Source: Nitrosarchaeum sp. (GTDB taxonomy: Archaea; Thermoproteota; Nitrososphaeria; Nitrososphaerales; Nitrosopumilaceae). Taken from it: 64,000 nt of DNA. The stretch spans positions 712,526 through 776,525 of the forward strand of contig JAILWJ010000001.1 in NCBI GenBank assembly GCA_025699025.1, in the 5' to 3' direction. Under the pieces are notes generated by a model. That model searched no databases and was not told the DNA's origin. It was given only the letters and a program-made list of their open reading frames with translations. Shown piece by piece: positions 63,847-64,000 of the stretch; position 1 is the stretch's first letter; each line of letters opens with the position of its first letter. A program made the translations under genes and the position numbers.

Positions 63847-64000
63847 CTATTTTCTAGATTTTGTTCGAGTTAGTTTCTTTGGAGCTGGTCTCTTTGCTTT
63901 CTTTGGAGCTGGTCTCTTTGCTTTCTTTGGAGCTGGTCTCTTTGCTTTCTTTGGAGCTGGTCTCTTTGCTTTCTTTGGAGCTGGTCTCTTTGCTTTCTTT
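63847..64000 (-). CDS. C-terminal end of a Lys/Pro/Ala repeat protein (partial)
   Basis: Only the last ~50 codons lie in the window. They consist of repeated KKAKRPAP units, then KKLTRTKSRK and a stop. The composition is that of histone H1-like or nucleoid-associated tails that bind DNA; the N-terminal domain is outside the window, so no function is assigned. Confidence 0.65.
   Translation of the reverse strand, partial: KKAKRPAPKKAKRPAPKKAKRPAPKKAKRPAPKKAKRPAPKKLTRTKSRK
63874..64000. repeat. 24-bp tandem repeats
   Basis: Five perfect 24-bp units from 63874 to 63993 and the start of a sixth. Each encodes the eight-residue unit KKAKRPAP on the minus strand. The array continues past the window edge. 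Confidence 0.92.

Noticed and set aside
63874..64000. CRISPR-like array at the right edge
   Set aside because: 24-bp units without spacers that encode an octapeptide repeat.

Overview
The window is AT-rich, gene-dense archaeal DNA. It carries archaeal information-processing genes (TFB, aIF1A, aIF5A, eS8, eS24, eS27, SRP19, SRP54, Gar1, Pus10, Dph6, intron-containing tRNAs). It also has features typical of ammonia-oxidising Thaumarchaeota (Nitrososphaerota, Nitrosopumilus-like): a ThiD-ThiN fusion, SMC-associated ScpA/ScpB, a bacterial-type cold-shock protein and secreted proteins with PDWVKNTAGWWADG repeats. Genus is an inference; no rRNA lies in the window. Many genes have a TATA-like BoxA centred 24-28 bp before the start codon and no ribosome-binding site, so leaderless mRNAs look common. 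I used this spacing to choose several starts.

Layout. 1-779: end of an MqnC/CofH-type radical SAM gene. 935-10535: a complete shikimate and tyrosine/phenylalanine locus (aroA', aroB', aroD, aroE, archaeal aroK, aroA, aroC, a chorismate mutase-aminotransferase fusion, tyrA, a Nudix gene), interrupted at 6508-6592 by a GC-rich structured RNA candidate. 10518-13848: thiamine genes thiC and thiDN with two small proteins between them. 13910-18046: sugar-nucleotide genes (a nucleotidyltransferase, a GNA1-like acetyltransferase, galT) and archaeal phosphoglycerate mutase. 18027-23729: ribosomal proteins, Pus10, SRP54, Dph6.

23754-40321 is the accessory part: a coiled-coil protein coupled to a membrane metalloprotease, a very large NHL/tandem-95 surface protein with a broken reading frame, a CBS-TrkH potassium transporter, a MarR regulator, a histidine kinase, secreted and membrane proteins and several tiny genes. 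40411-51121 returns to housekeeping: an eRF1-like factor, aIF5A, tRNA-Tyr, Csp, aIF1A, Lrp, a receiver protein, an alcohol dehydrogenase, ScpAB, eS8/SRP19/Gar1/TFB, SufC. 51169-57638 is a heme locus: a coproheme decarboxylase-like protein, fused siroheme decarboxylase AhbA-AhbB, a Met8-type dehydrogenase, HemA and HemB.

57657-61445 holds the most interesting group: a secreted repeat protein, a membrane-anchored SDR protein and a B12-binding protein with the CarH-type Wx9EH and ExHxxG motifs. The B12 gene and the secreted-protein gene share a nearly identical promoter: two TTTAGCACTA-like boxes directly before BoxA. This suggests a cobalamin- or light-responsive regulon. The window closes with HD-domain and DedA-like genes, a zinc-finger microprotein, an intron-containing tRNA-Leu, an OB-fold SSB, and the lysine/proline/alanine repeat tail of a partial gene.
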